The notes: generated by a model not told the origin, from the sequence alone. A DNA stretch of 64,000 nt from Streptomyces durmitorensis (GCF_023498005.1 NZ_CP097289.1:4216001-4280000), one strand, 5' to 3'. Positions 9,601-17,466 are shown, counted from the stretch's first letter. A program made the numbers and translations.

Positions 9601-9624
9601 CGAACTTGAAGTGGTGCGCGCCAT
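6619..9624 (-). CDS. Membrane-anchored LysM and SARP/BTAD-type regulator
   Basis: This 1001-residue protein has three hydrophobic segments in the first 150 residues and a LysM-like domain at about 206-270 (KYYRIQPPEGRHHDSMWEIA... IRPGWIMEMP). A fourth membrane segment lies near 365-385. A long cytosolic part ends in a winged-helix-like region (about 760-840, LLHREGVHPRVLSSALWP...) and a BTAD-type helical repeat domain (about 850-990). The family usually is annotated as BTAD-containing regulator and often accompanies Tad pilus genes in Streptomyces. LysM would sense cell wall outside while BTAD acts inside. It lies upstream of the prepilin peptidase on the same strand, 97 bases apart. Target genes are unknown; the tad operon is a natural candidate. 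Confidence 0.85.
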   Translation of the reverse strand: MARTTSSSTGGPSAPRNRTPQPLPRRRRTFGDFVKAFLAFVALAALVFGVPGALAYAVGWPLPGGAPSLDWLQQEITVGTFINVLTVVVWLAWAQFTACVLVEVKAALSGVGMPGRIPGAGGSQLLARQLVAALLLVGATAASFAPGLSQFGQSLEGNQKPASAASAQQTPGGLFGQEQAGSAASAVAEQAEQAAAHADGSKSEDTKYYRIQPPEGRHHDSMWEIAERHLGDGRRYKEIYQLNKDREQPDGSRLSEASLIRPGWIMEMPADAHGGELVEMPDEAPKVSQDVKEQISDYAKSGDHQQGGGAKEQGGGQQGGSGSGSVDRDTAHITIPEQRPSEGGGQGQQEAPVASSGSESEGFSFGLPEALIGAPLLAAGLLGALGRRRRHALWQSAMGAIGGRRGMEPPTPTGGAADAMDALLVGADPEGVRLLDLSLRGLAASLAEESRALPTVYAAWLSGGDLHLQLAQPAGRPPAPWQLGQDQTFWMLARTDAEQYEDVDTAAPYPGLVSLGTLDDSRLLLNLEAVPGVVSLSGREADRAAVFASVAAELATNGWSDRMTITLVGFGQDLTPLAPNRLRHLDDIEALIETMEAETRQRRGALGAAGHDSVLTGRTGPAQHTRWAPHLVLLAAEPTGDDAVKLAELAADASRLGIGYLVGTESGDLPGAAWEMEITPEGKLLAPLLGLELEAQALPEAQQRAVVELFLDADPGEGGTAGSAGSAGSGRVAATPPFLVDVTEQGRPAVYARLVGTYEIIGLDTPDGERSPLMHEALALLLLHREGVHPRVLSSALWPRGVTEDVRDALVERLREWLGTEPDGSPRLSADRSGRLTLAKSVVSDLDVLRSLYHEATQGRGANSRAVRGRMLTDALVLVRGPLLADRPQGRYAWLTHEIIDAQLPLLVADIGLALSEFHLEKGRAEKAIEALNAALNSSPGDERLWNELLRATHAVGDPGRLQQVAADLVARSGARGVPPRTEALLDELLPTWRSGLTAVG

Positions 9625-9822
9625 GGCGGGTGTCCTGATGTCCTCTGGGAGGGAGCGGATGGGGATGAGCGGTGGGCAGGGGTCTTCAACGGTCTTCGGG
9701 AGTGTGCAGCGGTCTTTGCGCTGAGCGTACTGAGGCGATGGTACGGAAGGGGCCGAAGGTCAGACAGGGGAATCCGGGGGCAACGGCCCTCAAGGGGCTT
9801 CTCCAGGTGCCCGTTTAAGCCC

Positions 9823-9845
9823 GAGTTGCACCGTAAGTGCAACTC
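9823..9845. promoter_or_regulatory. Perfect 9-bp palindrome, candidate operator
   Basis: GAGTTGCAC-CGTAA-GTGCAACTC is a perfect inverted repeat about 200 bases upstream of the LysM-BTAD start and 300 bases upstream of the lipoprotein start. A further half site TTGCAC follows eight bases later. There is no T-run, so a protein-binding site is more likely than a terminator. Confidence 0.55.
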
Positions 9846-10097
9846 TCCTTGCACGCTTCCCGCCCGATCCGGCCCGTTCCAACCCTGCGATTGACCACCT
9901 GGCGGGGGCATTCGTCCGGCATTCACGCCCCCTCGTCACAGTTCCGGCACGGATTCGCTGCGCCCACGTAGCACTTGAGGACCGTTCGCTTCCGTCATCA
10001 CGCGGGGCGCGAGAACCTTCACAGGGCCCACCAGTGCTGGTAACCCACGGCTGGTAGCGTCGCCCGGCTCCATTCTCTCCTGCACACATACCTGACT

Positions 10098-10121
10098 CTG
10101 CCGAACTGCCGAACTGCCGAA
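10098..10121 (+). repeat. Triple 8-bp direct repeat before lipoprotein gene
   Basis: Three contiguous copies of ctgccgaa lie about 23 bases upstream of the GTG start. They could be binding half-sites or a slippage tract. Confidence 0.6.
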
Positions 10122-10143
10122 CGAACTCTGGGGGACTGCAATC

Positions 10144-10791
10144 GTGGCCCGTCGCACAATGCCCATCGTGACCGCGCTGGTGACGGGCGCGGCTCTGCTT
10201 CTCACTGCCTGTGGGGGCGGTGGGAGTGATGACGCCTCGGACAAGATCGAGGGGGCGGGCGGCGGCTCGGAGAAGTCGAAGACTTCGGCTCCCGCGAAGC
10301 CCGGTGCGCCGGACGTCAGTCTCCCGGGAGACCTGAAGGTCGAATTCGGCTCGTCGAAGTCGTCCGACCCGCGTCACGCGGCGGCCCAGGAAAACGCCGA
10401 GAACTACATCCGGGCCCTCAACCACGGGATCACCGCGCAGGACCCCAAGGATCCGGCGTACCAGTTCTATTCGCTGGGCAACGCCACCCGCTACGCGCAG
10501 AAGCAGATCAAGTCGTGGGTGGACGACAAATGGACCGCCACCGGAACAGACAGCTACTACCGCACCAAGACCGACAAGGTGGGCACGGCCGGTGTGCTCG
10601 TCACCATGTGCCGCGACCAGAGCAAGTTCTACGGCAAGAACGTCGAGACCAAGAAGATCAGGTACACGAAGCCGAGTCTCGACGACTACCAGGAATTCCG
10701 TCTCCTCATGAAGCAGCCCAAGGGTTCGGAGAAGATCTGGAAGGTGCTGCAGATCGAGGTCGAGGGCCGAGTGAAGGAGTGCCGGCGATGA
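10144..10791 (+). CDS. Lipoprotein of the four-copy T7-linked pair family (copy 1)
   Basis: This 215-residue protein has a lipoprotein signal peptide with lipobox LLTAC (Cys23), so it should be anchored to the outer face of the membrane. An acidic, Gly/Ser/Lys-rich spacer follows, then a compact domain with ENYIRALNHGI, C-x-D-x-SKFYGKNV, a TKPS-x-DDY segment and a terminal Cys (ECRR). The two domain cysteines are conserved in all four copies here and may form a disulfide. The fold looks NTF2/SnoaL-like, but this is only an impression. Its stop overlaps the start of the secreted partner (ATGA), so the two are translationally coupled. GTG start. Confidence 0.88.
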   Translation: MARRTMPIVTALVTGAALLLTACGGGGSDDASDKIEGAGGGSEKSKTSAPAKPGAPDVSLPGDLKVEFGSSKSSDPRHAAAQENAENYIRALNHGITAQDPKDPAYQFYSLGNATRYAQKQIKSWVDDKWTATGTDSYYRTKTDKVGTAGVLVTMCRDQSKFYGKNVETKKIRYTKPSLDDYQEFRLLMKQPKGSEKIWKVLQIEVEGRVKECRR

Positions 10792-11876
10792 CATCCTCAC
10801 GCCGTGCCGTGCGATGGTCCGCGGCATGCGCGGCGACGGCCGTGCTGTGGTCGGCCGGCGCCGCCCACGCGGCAGGACCCGGGGACAACACCACCCAGCC
10901 ACCGTCCAGCGAGAAGCCGAGCGGCGGTTCCGACAAGAAGGGCACCCTGTCGGCCGGGGTCTCCTCGATCCAGCTCTCGTACCCCTCCGGCGGCGACAGC
11001 GGCGGCAAGAAGGGCAACCTCGCCCCGATCGACCCCAACTGGGAGCCCCCCGCCTGCTGGTACGAACCGGCCTTCACCTCCGCGGAGCTCAAGGAGTTCG
11101 TGGACAAGGACGGCGGCGGCGACGTGGGCATTCACGAGTCCTGGTGGGGCAAGGGCCTGTGGACCGACCACTACCGCGACGGCAAGCCGGCCGACAACTT
11201 CGACCTGCACGCGGACTCGAACAGCCAGGCCGACGGCTACAAGGACTACAACGAGGGCAAGGACGGCCGTTTCTGGCGGGGCGTCGCGCCCGACGACTCG
11301 GACCCCAAGTCCTGGGACTGCGGCCGGATCATGTTCTGGGTCGACGCGAACGAGATCCCGGACGACCCGAACGCCCCCACGCCGAAGATGCTCGCCGAGT
11401 ACGCGTACGACAAGGTCAAGGTCCCGGAAACCAAGGTGGAGCTGAAGCCCGAGGCCAAGTCGACGGTGAATCTGCCCACTTGGGCCTGGCTGGACAAGGG
11501 CACCTTCAAGGACGTCAAGGTCCGCGCGGAGCTCCCGAACACCCCGCTCTGGGCGGAGACCACGGCCAAGCCGAAGAGCCTGCACCTGGAACCGGGCACG
11601 GCCGACGCGGAAACCTTCCCGGCATCGGGCGAATGCGAGATCAACGACGACGGCAGCATCGGCACGCCCTACGCCAAGGGCAAGACAAAACAGGATCCGC
11701 CGTGCGGCATCAAGTACCTCCGCGCCACCGACGGAAAGCCGTACCAGCTGAAGGCCTCCATCACCTGGGAAATCTCCTGGGAAGGCACGGGAGGCACGGG
11801 CGAGACAATGCCTGACGGCACCTTCGAGACGACCCAGGACATGGACGTACAGGAAGTCCAGTCGATCAACCGCTGA
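10788..11876 (+). CDS. Secreted Cys-rich CWY/QSINR protein (copy 1)
   Basis: This 362-residue protein has a Sec signal peptide ending AAHAA and is exported. After a Ser/Gly spacer come the family landmarks: PNWEPPACWYEPAF, DCGRIMFWVD, NLPTWAWLDKG, SGECEINDDGS, PPCGIKYLR and the invariant C-terminus VQEVQSINR. Four Cys are conserved among the four paralogs in this window, consistent with two disulfides. Aromatic WWG/FW segments lie in mid-protein. It is translationally coupled to the preceding lipoprotein (ATGA) and lies upstream of a WXG100-like gene. No known family was recognised; I infer a surface partner of the lipoprotein. Confidence 0.88.
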   Translation: MTSSRRAVRWSAACAATAVLWSAGAAHAAGPGDNTTQPPSSEKPSGGSDKKGTLSAGVSSIQLSYPSGGDSGGKKGNLAPIDPNWEPPACWYEPAFTSAELKEFVDKDGGGDVGIHESWWGKGLWTDHYRDGKPADNFDLHADSNSQADGYKDYNEGKDGRFWRGVAPDDSDPKSWDCGRIMFWVDANEIPDDPNAPTPKMLAEYAYDKVKVPETKVELKPEAKSTVNLPTWAWLDKGTFKDVKVRAELPNTPLWAETTAKPKSLHLEPGTADAETFPASGECEINDDGSIGTPYAKGKTKQDPPCGIKYLRATDGKPYQLKASITWEISWEGTGGTGETMPDGTFETTQDMDVQEVQSINR

Positions 11877-12246
11877 GGTGCTGGCCAATTCGCCGAGCGG
11901 GGGGGTGACGCAGGGATGGCGACACCGGATTCCGACGTAACGGGAACCTACGGTTCATTCACAAAGGCGCTTCAATTCCCCTCATATTTCCCCTTGCTCG
12001 TATCGGTCCTCTGCCAGGGGACGGACCGAGCGAATTCAGGAGTGGACCAGCCCGACCTGCTGGTCACGACAGGGGACGGTTTCGTCGCGGCTGCTCTCGA
12101 CCCCGAGGAATGGCGTTGACCGAGATTCACCCGCGGGGTTTGACTGTTGACGGGGCGGACAGGAACAGCAGGCAGCTCACGCCTCACGGGCCACGCGATA
12201 TCGTCGCTTCCCGGCAGCGGGACGCGGAGAGCTACGCAAGGGGGAC
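11877..12246. other. 370-base intergenic region
   Basis: No convincing gene. Bases 11950-12000 are AT-rich for this genome and probably hold a promoter for the WXG100-like gene; an open frame across them (11916-12119) has no good start context. The GRAWCC-N17-CKTC pattern found upstream of other cassettes was not found here. Confidence 0.55.
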
Positions 12247-12597
12247 ATGACCATGGCCGGTAAGGGCAAGAGCGACCTCGCGCTTCCGCTGAGCGACCTT
12301 GAGGACTACGGGAGCAGGCTCCGGTCCGTCAAGGACAGGATGAACCGCACGAAGAAGACCTTCGAGTCCTACAAGGACGACATCGGCGACGGCGGCGTGT
12401 ACGACGCGCTCGAGGACTTCGAGTCCAACTGGGAGGACGGCCGCGAGGACATCACCCAGCAGCTGACCGCGCTGGCGGACATGTCCGACGCGGTCGTACG
12501 GGAGTTCAAGAAGCTGGACGACAAGCTGGCGAAGGATGTCTCCGAAGGTGTGAAGGAGAAGGGCGGCAAGGGGAAGGGCAAGGGAGAGGGCGACTAG
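12247..12597 (+). CDS. WXG100-like small protein (cassette 1, orphan)
   Basis: This 116-residue, charged, helical protein lacks a signal peptide. Its pattern F58-x3-W62-x2-G65 in mid-protein and F87-x3-D91 near the end match the other small T7-like proteins here (F52/W56/G59 and F81/D85 in two of them). The tail is Lys/Gly-rich. The [Y/F]-x3-[D/E] ending corresponds to the export signal of ESX/WXG100 substrates, while the W-x-G turn of classical WXG100 proteins is absent. Unlike the other copies, no large partner gene follows; the next gene is convergent. It may pair with another cassette's partner, or the partner was lost. Confidence 0.8.
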   Translation: MTMAGKGKSDLALPLSDLEDYGSRLRSVKDRMNRTKKTFESYKDDIGDGGVYDALEDFESNWEDGREDITQQLTALADMSDAVVREFKKLDDKLAKDVSEGVKEKGGKGKGKGEGD

Positions 12598-12666
12598 CAG
12601 GCCGCCCTCTCAGGCGTCCGTCCCACTCCTCCAATCCCCTCCCCCCCAGCCCCCACCATCCGGGGG

Positions 12667-13350
12667 TCACGTCTTGCTTGATCCACCCTCAAGTGGACTC
12701 TCGAAGCTGACGAGTTCCGTGATCTGACGCAGCAGCGCCCGGTACTCCTCGCGGCGCGCCGCGGCCGCCGTGCTCAGAGTGAGGACCGCCAAGCGCTTGC
12801 CCGTCGGATGCGGAAGGTGGGCGTGGAGCTGGAGCAAGGGTCCTCGGCTCGGTGGTAGGCCGGCCGCGGGGGCCGGGGCCCGGAGGGTTTCGCTGAGGGT
12901 GACCGGGCCGCACGCCAGGTCGGCGTACTCGATGCGGGTGTGGTGGGCGGCGGTGGCTACGGCCCGGGCGGCGGCGAAGGAGCGCGGGGACCACGCCGTG
13001 TCTCGCCAGGTGATCGTGAAGAGGGAGAGAAGAGGACTGCCGTCGCCGTTCTCCGTGTCATCACGGTGCAGTCCGATTGAGCTGTGGACTGTGCCGACTT
13101 CCCGTAGGGCCAGCAGGAGTTGTTGGGCTGTGGCCAGTTGGGCGGTGAGAGCCTGCCGGGTCGTGGAGTTCGGAGCCGCCTCGAGGAGTCGGGCAATGGC
13201 GACGTGGCGCTGGCTTGCGGCGGCGGTGCCGGGGGAGGCGAGAAGCTCGGCGATCGGGACGTGGGTGAAGCCAGCGGGGAGCGCGAACCAGATCGCCGTG
13301 TCATGGGCATGGACGGAATCGTGGAGCGTGAAGTGGGGGACCTTGTTCAT
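12667..13350 (-). CDS. Cytosolic PsbP/DcrB-like cassette protein (cassette 2)
   Basis: This 227-residue protein has no signal peptide or membrane span. It opens with IWFALPAGFTHVPIAELL, the same 'W-F-x-(L/V)-P-x-G/D-F' start seen in the genes at 40741 and 47306. The rest is a mix of strands and Ala-rich helices, ending in RQITELVSFE. It is the last gene of the leftward operon and overlaps the membrane protein before it by four bases (ATGA). By position it corresponds to the last gene of the 36-41.5 kb cassette. It might be a chaperone for the T7-like substrates, as EspG is for PE/PPE proteins, or an immunity factor. No direct evidence decides. Confidence 0.75.
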   Translation of the reverse strand: MNKVPHFTLHDSVHAHDTAIWFALPAGFTHVPIAELLASPGTAAASQRHVAIARLLEAAPNSTTRQALTAQLATAQQLLLALREVGTVHSSIGLHRDDTENGDGSPLLSLFTITWRDTAWSPRSFAAARAVATAAHHTRIEYADLACGPVTLSETLRAPAPAAGLPPSRGPLLQLHAHLPHPTGKRLAVLTLSTAAAARREEYRALLRQITELVSFESPLEGGSSKT

Positions 13351-14069
13351 GAGTTGTTCTGATCAGCCTGTTCAGGGTCGCGGTTCCGCGAGTTGCGAGG
13401 GTGCGGGACCGGGTCGGGCAGCCTGGCCCCGGCGCGGCGCGCACGCTCAAGAGCTGCGGGGCTCACGTCCCATCCAGCGGTGTCTGCACGCCTGTTGAGG
13501 GCGGTTCGCTGATAGAGCACGTGCATGCGCTTGGGGGCCTTGGCGTTGCGCCCCGGTGCGGCGACCACGGCAAGAAAGCGTGGGTCTCCGGCAAACCAGA
13601 GGGGTTCGATCTCGGCCTTCAGCCGCGGGTCGGTACGAGGACCGCCGATCCGCCTGAGCCACCAGTACTGACGGCCATGGACGAGGAACACCAAAGGGAT
13701 CTTTTCCTCCGGGTTCTCCGGGTTGCGGAGCTCGAACCACATTCCGTCGTCCTGGGCCTCAGGATGCTTCGCCAGGCCACGGGGAACGTCGGCGAGGACC
13801 TGCCAGGGGTACTGCCACAAGATCCGCTGCATGCGTACGGCTGCGGGGAAGTACCCCTTGAGCTGGAGGTAGACACGGTAGGGCGCGTAGAGGAAGTACG
13901 GCATGAAGATCCACACAACCCAGTTGGGCGTGTTCGTGGAGATGCCGAGAAGCGCAATCCACCCGCCGATCCAGCCGAGAAGGCCGACGACGTTCATGAC
14001 CATGTGCTGGAACCAGGCTCGACGTGTCGGTGGATGGTCCCAGGCTGTGGAGTGATCCGTGAGGTTCAT
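13347..14069 (-). CDS. Two-span membrane protein (cassette 2)
   Basis: This 240-residue protein has two hydrophobic segments at about 24-45 and 50-68 (NVVGLLGWIGGWIALLG; WVVWIFMPYFLYAPYRVYL), so a hairpin in the membrane. A cytosolic C-terminal domain carries EEKIPLVFLVHGRQYWWL and a basic tail. It lies between the large W-x-G protein and the PsbP/DcrB-like protein, the slot that in the 36-41.5 kb cassette is filled by a membrane/PH-like protein. Family not recognised; it may help insert or receive the large partner at the membrane. Confidence 0.78.
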   Translation of the reverse strand: MNLTDHSTAWDHPPTRRAWFQHMVMNVVGLLGWIGGWIALLGISTNTPNWVVWIFMPYFLYAPYRVYLQLKGYFPAAVRMQRILWQYPWQVLADVPRGLAKHPEAQDDGMWFELRNPENPEEKIPLVFLVHGRQYWWLRRIGGPRTDPRLKAEIEPLWFAGDPRFLAVVAAPGRNAKAPKRMHVLYQRTALNRRADTAGWDVSPAALERARRAGARLPDPVPHPRNSRNRDPEQADQNNS

Positions 14070-14098
14070 CGGAGATGTCTCTCTTCAGGGGGAGTTGG

Positions 14099-15427
14099 TC
14101 AGGGAAAGGCATGGCGGGCGAGATCGATGAGTCCGCCGCTGTCGAGGCCGAGCCGCACACCGTCCACCCCGGTGGTACCACCCGCGGCCGTGTCGCTTTC
14201 GAGTGCCTCCGCAGCGCCGGCGGCCAGCCCGTAACCCGCTGTGGCCACACCGAGCGAACCGGACGTCACCTCGACGACACTCCCGGCCTTCTCGGCATCC
14301 GCTGCGCCGCGCACGGTGAACTCCAGGAACGGGTTGCCCAGACGGGAGATGGCACGTGCCTCGTCCACGGTCTTGGTCCCGACGGTGGTCAGCCGCTGCC
14401 CGAGGGTGACGACTTCAGCCCCTCCGCTGAGGCTGCGTACAGCACCAGCACCTCCCTTGACCACGGCGCTGAGCCCAGGTGCCATGCCGACCACATCGCT
14501 CGTCACCCCGACGGCATTGCTCCAGAAGTCGGAGTCCATCTCTGACTTGGTGACGCCGTCCCAAAGGGATTGCCGCACCGCCGGATCCGAGACCCGCAAC
14601 GCGACTGCCCCCGCACTCAACGCCCCCGCCACCAACAACAGAACCGCAGCCGCAACCCCACCCGTGACCACGAACAGCGCGACCAACCCCACCACCCCCG
14701 CCACGAAGCTGAGGATGTCCGGCAGGTTCTCCGTCAGCCACTCGCCGATCTCCTCGAAGAGACCCGGCTCCTTGGGGGCCAGCTTCCGTGTCGCGTCGCG
14801 GATCTTGCGTGCCCTGTGGCCCGCCTTCTCCTCGTGCTCCGAGGCCAGCCGCCGCGCCTTGCCGAGGATGCGGTCGAGCTCGGCCCTGGCTTCGTCGGCC
14901 TTGTCGTTGGCTCGCTTCAGGGCGGCCTTGCGGTCATCAGCCCCGTCCGGGACCTCGGAGACCCGCCCCTGCGCCGCCTCCACCGCGGCCCTGGCGTCCT
15001 TCGCGTCCTCGTTCAGGAGCCGCGCGCGCCGTTGGAACTCGTCGAGCTCGTCGTGCCAACGCCAAAGCTGCTTGGCCGCCTTCGTCAGCGAGTGCGCCGC
15101 GTTCTTGAGGTTTAGGGGCAGCGGACCCCCGTCGATCTGCTCGCGGAAGGCGACCGCCGCGTCGCCCTCCCAGTAGCTGCCGGCCATGAGCTTGGTGACC
15201 TGGCCGTGGGTGTCGTCCAGGACCTTGGCGCAGCTCGCCAGCTTCTTGTGCAGGGAGCGCACGGTGTCGGGACTACCGGGTACGGGGTTGAAGCCCAGCG
15301 CCGGGTAGGCGGGGTTCGGGATGTGGGGCGCGGACTTCAGGCCCTGGGGCTTGGTCAGGTCGTCCAGGGTGCCGTGGTTCGACGAGGCGGGCGGGTGCGG
15401 CGTCTCCTGCCCCGGTGCGTACGTCAT
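14099..15427 (-). CDS. Large W-x-G T7-type secreted protein (cassette 2)
   Basis: This 442-residue protein has the hallmarks of 'putative T7SS-secreted' proteins. An N-terminal helical hairpin contains NPVPGSPDTV and the turn W86-E-G88 followed by A-x-x-F. Next comes a long Lys/Glu/Ala coiled-coil region (about 120-225), then a strongly hydrophobic stretch (about 240-285, LSFVAGVVGLVALFVV) and a Gly/Ala-rich C-terminal part. It overlaps the small WXG100-like gene by four bases (ATGA), so the pair is probably made in equal amounts and bind as a heterodimer. There is no recognisable enzymatic tip, so it may act as a membrane-inserting effector or delivery scaffold. Confidence 0.85.
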   Translation of the reverse strand: MTYAPGQETPHPPASSNHGTLDDLTKPQGLKSAPHIPNPAYPALGFNPVPGSPDTVRSLHKKLASCAKVLDDTHGQVTKLMAGSYWEGDAAVAFREQIDGGPLPLNLKNAAHSLTKAAKQLWRWHDELDEFQRRARLLNEDAKDARAAVEAAQGRVSEVPDGADDRKAALKRANDKADEARAELDRILGKARRLASEHEEKAGHRARKIRDATRKLAPKEPGLFEEIGEWLTENLPDILSFVAGVVGLVALFVVTGGVAAAVLLLVAGALSAGAVALRVSDPAVRQSLWDGVTKSEMDSDFWSNAVGVTSDVVGMAPGLSAVVKGGAGAVRSLSGGAEVVTLGQRLTTVGTKTVDEARAISRLGNPFLEFTVRGAADAEKAGSVVEVTSGSLGVATAGYGLAAGAAEALESDTAAGGTTGVDGVRLGLDSGGLIDLARHAFP

Positions 15428-15729
15428 CCTTTGCCCCTCCTCGCCTTCTCCAGCGCCTCCGCCAGGGCCTTGTCGACCTCCTCGTAGCTGTCCTTGCTCT
15501 GGCCGATGATCTTCGCGAGGTCCTCGGTCTGCGCCCCGATCTCCTCCGCCCCGTACTTCCAGTCCGACTGGAAGTCCTCGCAGGCACAGTCGAGATCGTC
15601 GGTGCCGAGGCCGGTGATGGTCGCGTTGCTCAGGGCCTTGCGGAGGCCCTTCAGGGAGTCGGCGGATCTGTTCAACAGCTTCATGAAGTGGGCGAGTTCG
15701 TCGCCGTCGGTCTTGAGCTTGTCGGCCAT
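15424..15729 (-). CDS. WXG100-like small partner (cassette 2)
   Basis: This 101-residue helical protein shows F53-x3-W57-x2-G60 (FQSDWKYG) and the C-terminal Y82-x3-D86 (SYEEVD) signal pattern. Cys48 and Cys50 are unusual for this family. The stop overlaps the start of the large W-x-G protein (ATGA). It starts 37 bases after the secreted CWY protein, and the leftward order is lipoprotein, secreted protein, small partner, large partner, membrane protein, PsbP/DcrB-like protein, apparently one operon. Function: inferred co-secreted chaperone carrying the T7 export signal. Confidence 0.85.
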   Translation of the reverse strand: MADKLKTDGDELAHFMKLLNRSADSLKGLRKALSNATITGLGTDDLDCACEDFQSDWKYGAEEIGAQTEDLAKIIGQSKDSYEEVDKALAEALEKARRGKG

Positions 15730-15766
15730 GGAGGGCTCCTGCGGCTCCCGGACTTGAGCGGTGGGG

Positions 15767-16825
15767 TCAGCGGTTCACTGACTGGATCTCCTGTACGGGG
15801 ATCCGCTGGGTCGCTCCGAAGGAGCCGGACGGCAGCCCGCCGCCCTCCCCCGTGCTGCTGGACCAGCGGATCTTCCAGGTGAGGGTGGCCCGGAGGGCGT
15901 ACGTCTCGTTTGCTGCCGTGGAGCGCAAGTACGTCACCCCGCACGGCGGCGCCGTCTCCGCCTTGCCCCGCGCGTACGGCTCACCGATGCCGCCGCCCTT
16001 GCGGGGCGCGCAGCCGCCCGACGCGGGGAAGCGGGTCGCGTCAGGTGTGCCGGGGTCGATGTGCAGGGACTCGGGCTCGGCCGTCGTCGTCGCCGAGAGG
16101 CCCGTGCCGGGCAGGCTCGCGGTGACGGAGATCTTCTTGAACCTGCCCTCGTCCAGCCAGACCCAGGTCGGCAGGTTCACCGTGGACCTGGCCCTCGGGG
16201 CCATCTTGATCTCCGTTCCGGGGACGGGGAGTTCGTCGTACGCGTACTGGGCGAGGATCTCCGGCGAGGCCGCCATGGGCTCGGCCGGGGTCTGCCCCTC
16301 GTCCACCCAGAAGGGCTGCCGGTCGCACGACGTCGCCTCGGGGTCGTCCTGCCGGTTCGGGTTGATCACCGACGCCCAGAAAATTCCCTCTCCTTGCTTG
16401 GAGAGGTTGTAGTTCTTGTAGGGGTGGCCGTCCTTGTAGCGGTGCTCCAGCGCGGCGCTGATGACGTGTCCGATCCCGCCGACAAGCGGAGCATTCACCC
16501 CGAAGGCCCGCCACGCCTTGACGGTGCTCTCGATCTCCTTCGGCGAGAAGGCGGGCTCGTACCAGCAGGCAGGAGGCGTCCAGGCCACACCGACCGGGGA
16601 GGGCGAGCCGGTGGCGGAGGCGTGGTCCGTGCCACCGCCGTGAACCGAGGTCCGCACACGGGTCTGCGCGGTGATGACGCGGCCGCTCGCACCGCCTTTC
16701 ACCTCGCTGCCGGCTCCTCCGTGACTGGTGCGATCGGCCCAGGCCGACGGTGCCGCCGCCTGCGACGAGATCAGCAATGTGGTGCAGATGGTGAGCGCGA
16801 CGGCTGCGGCGCGGTGACCGTTCAT
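15767..16825 (-). CDS. Secreted Cys-rich CWY/QSVNR protein (copy 2)
   Basis: The frame is open far upstream, but the ATG at 16825 overlaps the lipoprotein stop (ATGA) and begins a proper signal peptide (MNGHRAAAVALTICTTLL, cleavage after AWA). The 352-residue product keeps WTPPACWYEPAF, SCDRQPFWVD, NLPTWVWLDEG, SGGCAP, PPCGVTYLR and the C-terminus VQEIQSVNR. All four family cysteines are present. It is less like the other three copies in its middle part. It heads, with its lipoprotein, the leftward cassette ending at 12667. Confidence 0.87.
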   Translation of the reverse strand: MNGHRAAAVALTICTTLLISSQAAAPSAWADRTSHGGAGSEVKGGASGRVITAQTRVRTSVHGGGTDHASATGSPSPVGVAWTPPACWYEPAFSPKEIESTVKAWRAFGVNAPLVGGIGHVISAALEHRYKDGHPYKNYNLSKQGEGIFWASVINPNRQDDPEATSCDRQPFWVDEGQTPAEPMAASPEILAQYAYDELPVPGTEIKMAPRARSTVNLPTWVWLDEGRFKKISVTASLPGTGLSATTTAEPESLHIDPGTPDATRFPASGGCAPRKGGGIGEPYARGKAETAPPCGVTYLRSTAANETYALRATLTWKIRWSSSTGEGGGLPSGSFGATQRIPVQEIQSVNR

Positions 16826-17466
16826 GGGCGGCAGGCCTTGCTGCCTCGCTCCGAAACGCTCTTGGTGACCTGCCACACGCCCTTGGCGTTCTTCCTCAGC
16901 CGGTCGTTGTAGAAGACGTACGAATCCTCGGTGACCGGGGTGACGTTGGTCTTCTTCGTCTTGAGGTCCTTGGTGTACCCCTTGGACTCGTCCCCGCAGT
17001 ACGTGAGCCCGACTGAACCGTCTTCGCCGAACGTGACCCGCCGATCGACGTAGCGCACCGTCCCCGTCACCGTGTTGCCTTCCTTGACGAAGCCGCCGAT
17101 CCATTCCACCGAGTCCAGGTAGGCCGAGCCCTTGCTGTAGAAGGCCACCGCCTTGGACTTCGGCTTCTGATCGCCGATCGCCTCGTCCACGGCACGCAAG
17201 TACTCGGCGTTGTCACGCAGTACCGCGTCCGTCCTCGCATCGCCCGTCTCCTGCGGATCGAAGACGAGTTGATCGCCTTCCGGGAGTGTGATCCTGGGGC
17301 GCGCGATCCCGTCGCCGGGGGCGGCGGACGCCTTGGTCGGCGCTTTCTCCGCCCCCTGGCCCACGCCCGGGATCTCGTCGGAGCCCTGCGGCTCCGCTCC
17401 CCCGCCGCACCCCACCACCAACAGCGCGACAGCACACACCCACGGCAATCCAACCCTCGTACGCAC
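16822..17466 (-). CDS. Lipoprotein of the T7-linked pair family (copy 2)
   Basis: This 214-residue protein starts at GTG and has a signal peptide ending in lipobox LVVGC (Cys20), then Gly-Gly-Gly-Ala and an acidic spacer. The domain shows NAEYLRAVDEAI, LTYCGDESKGYTKDL and a terminal KACRP. The position of these two Cys and the TKKTNVTP segment match the other three lipoproteins in the window, although identity looks lower. It overlaps the secreted partner by four bases and is the first gene of the cassette. Surface-anchored; role unknown. Confidence 0.87.
   Translation of the reverse strand: MRTRVGLPWVCAVALLVVGCGGGAEPQGSDEIPGVGQGAEKAPTKASAAPGDGIARPRITLPEGDQLVFDPQETGDARTDAVLRDNAEYLRAVDEAIGDQKPKSKAVAFYSKGSAYLDSVEWIGGFVKEGNTVTGTVRYVDRRVTFGEDGSVGLTYCGDESKGYTKDLKTKKTNVTPVTEDSYVFYNDRLRKNAKGVWQVTKSVSERGSKACRP

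Larger units (their letters stand above)
9625..10143. other. 519-base divergent intergenic region
   Basis: The region separates the LysM-BTAD regulator (leftward) from a lipoprotein gene (rightward). I see no convincing gene. It holds a perfect 9-bp inverted repeat at 9823-9845 and a triple 8-bp direct repeat (ctgccgaa, 10098-10121) just before the lipoprotein start. Promoters for both flanking genes are expected here. Confidence 0.7.

Noticed and set aside
11916..12119. 67-codon frame before the WXG100-like gene
   Set aside because: Spans the AT-rich promoter-like stretch, has no good ribosome site and atypical codons.
16826..17104. 93-codon N-terminal extension of secreted protein copy 2
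   Set aside because: Would overlap the lipoprotein gene and hide the signal peptide; all paralogs start at the overlapping ATGA/GTGA.
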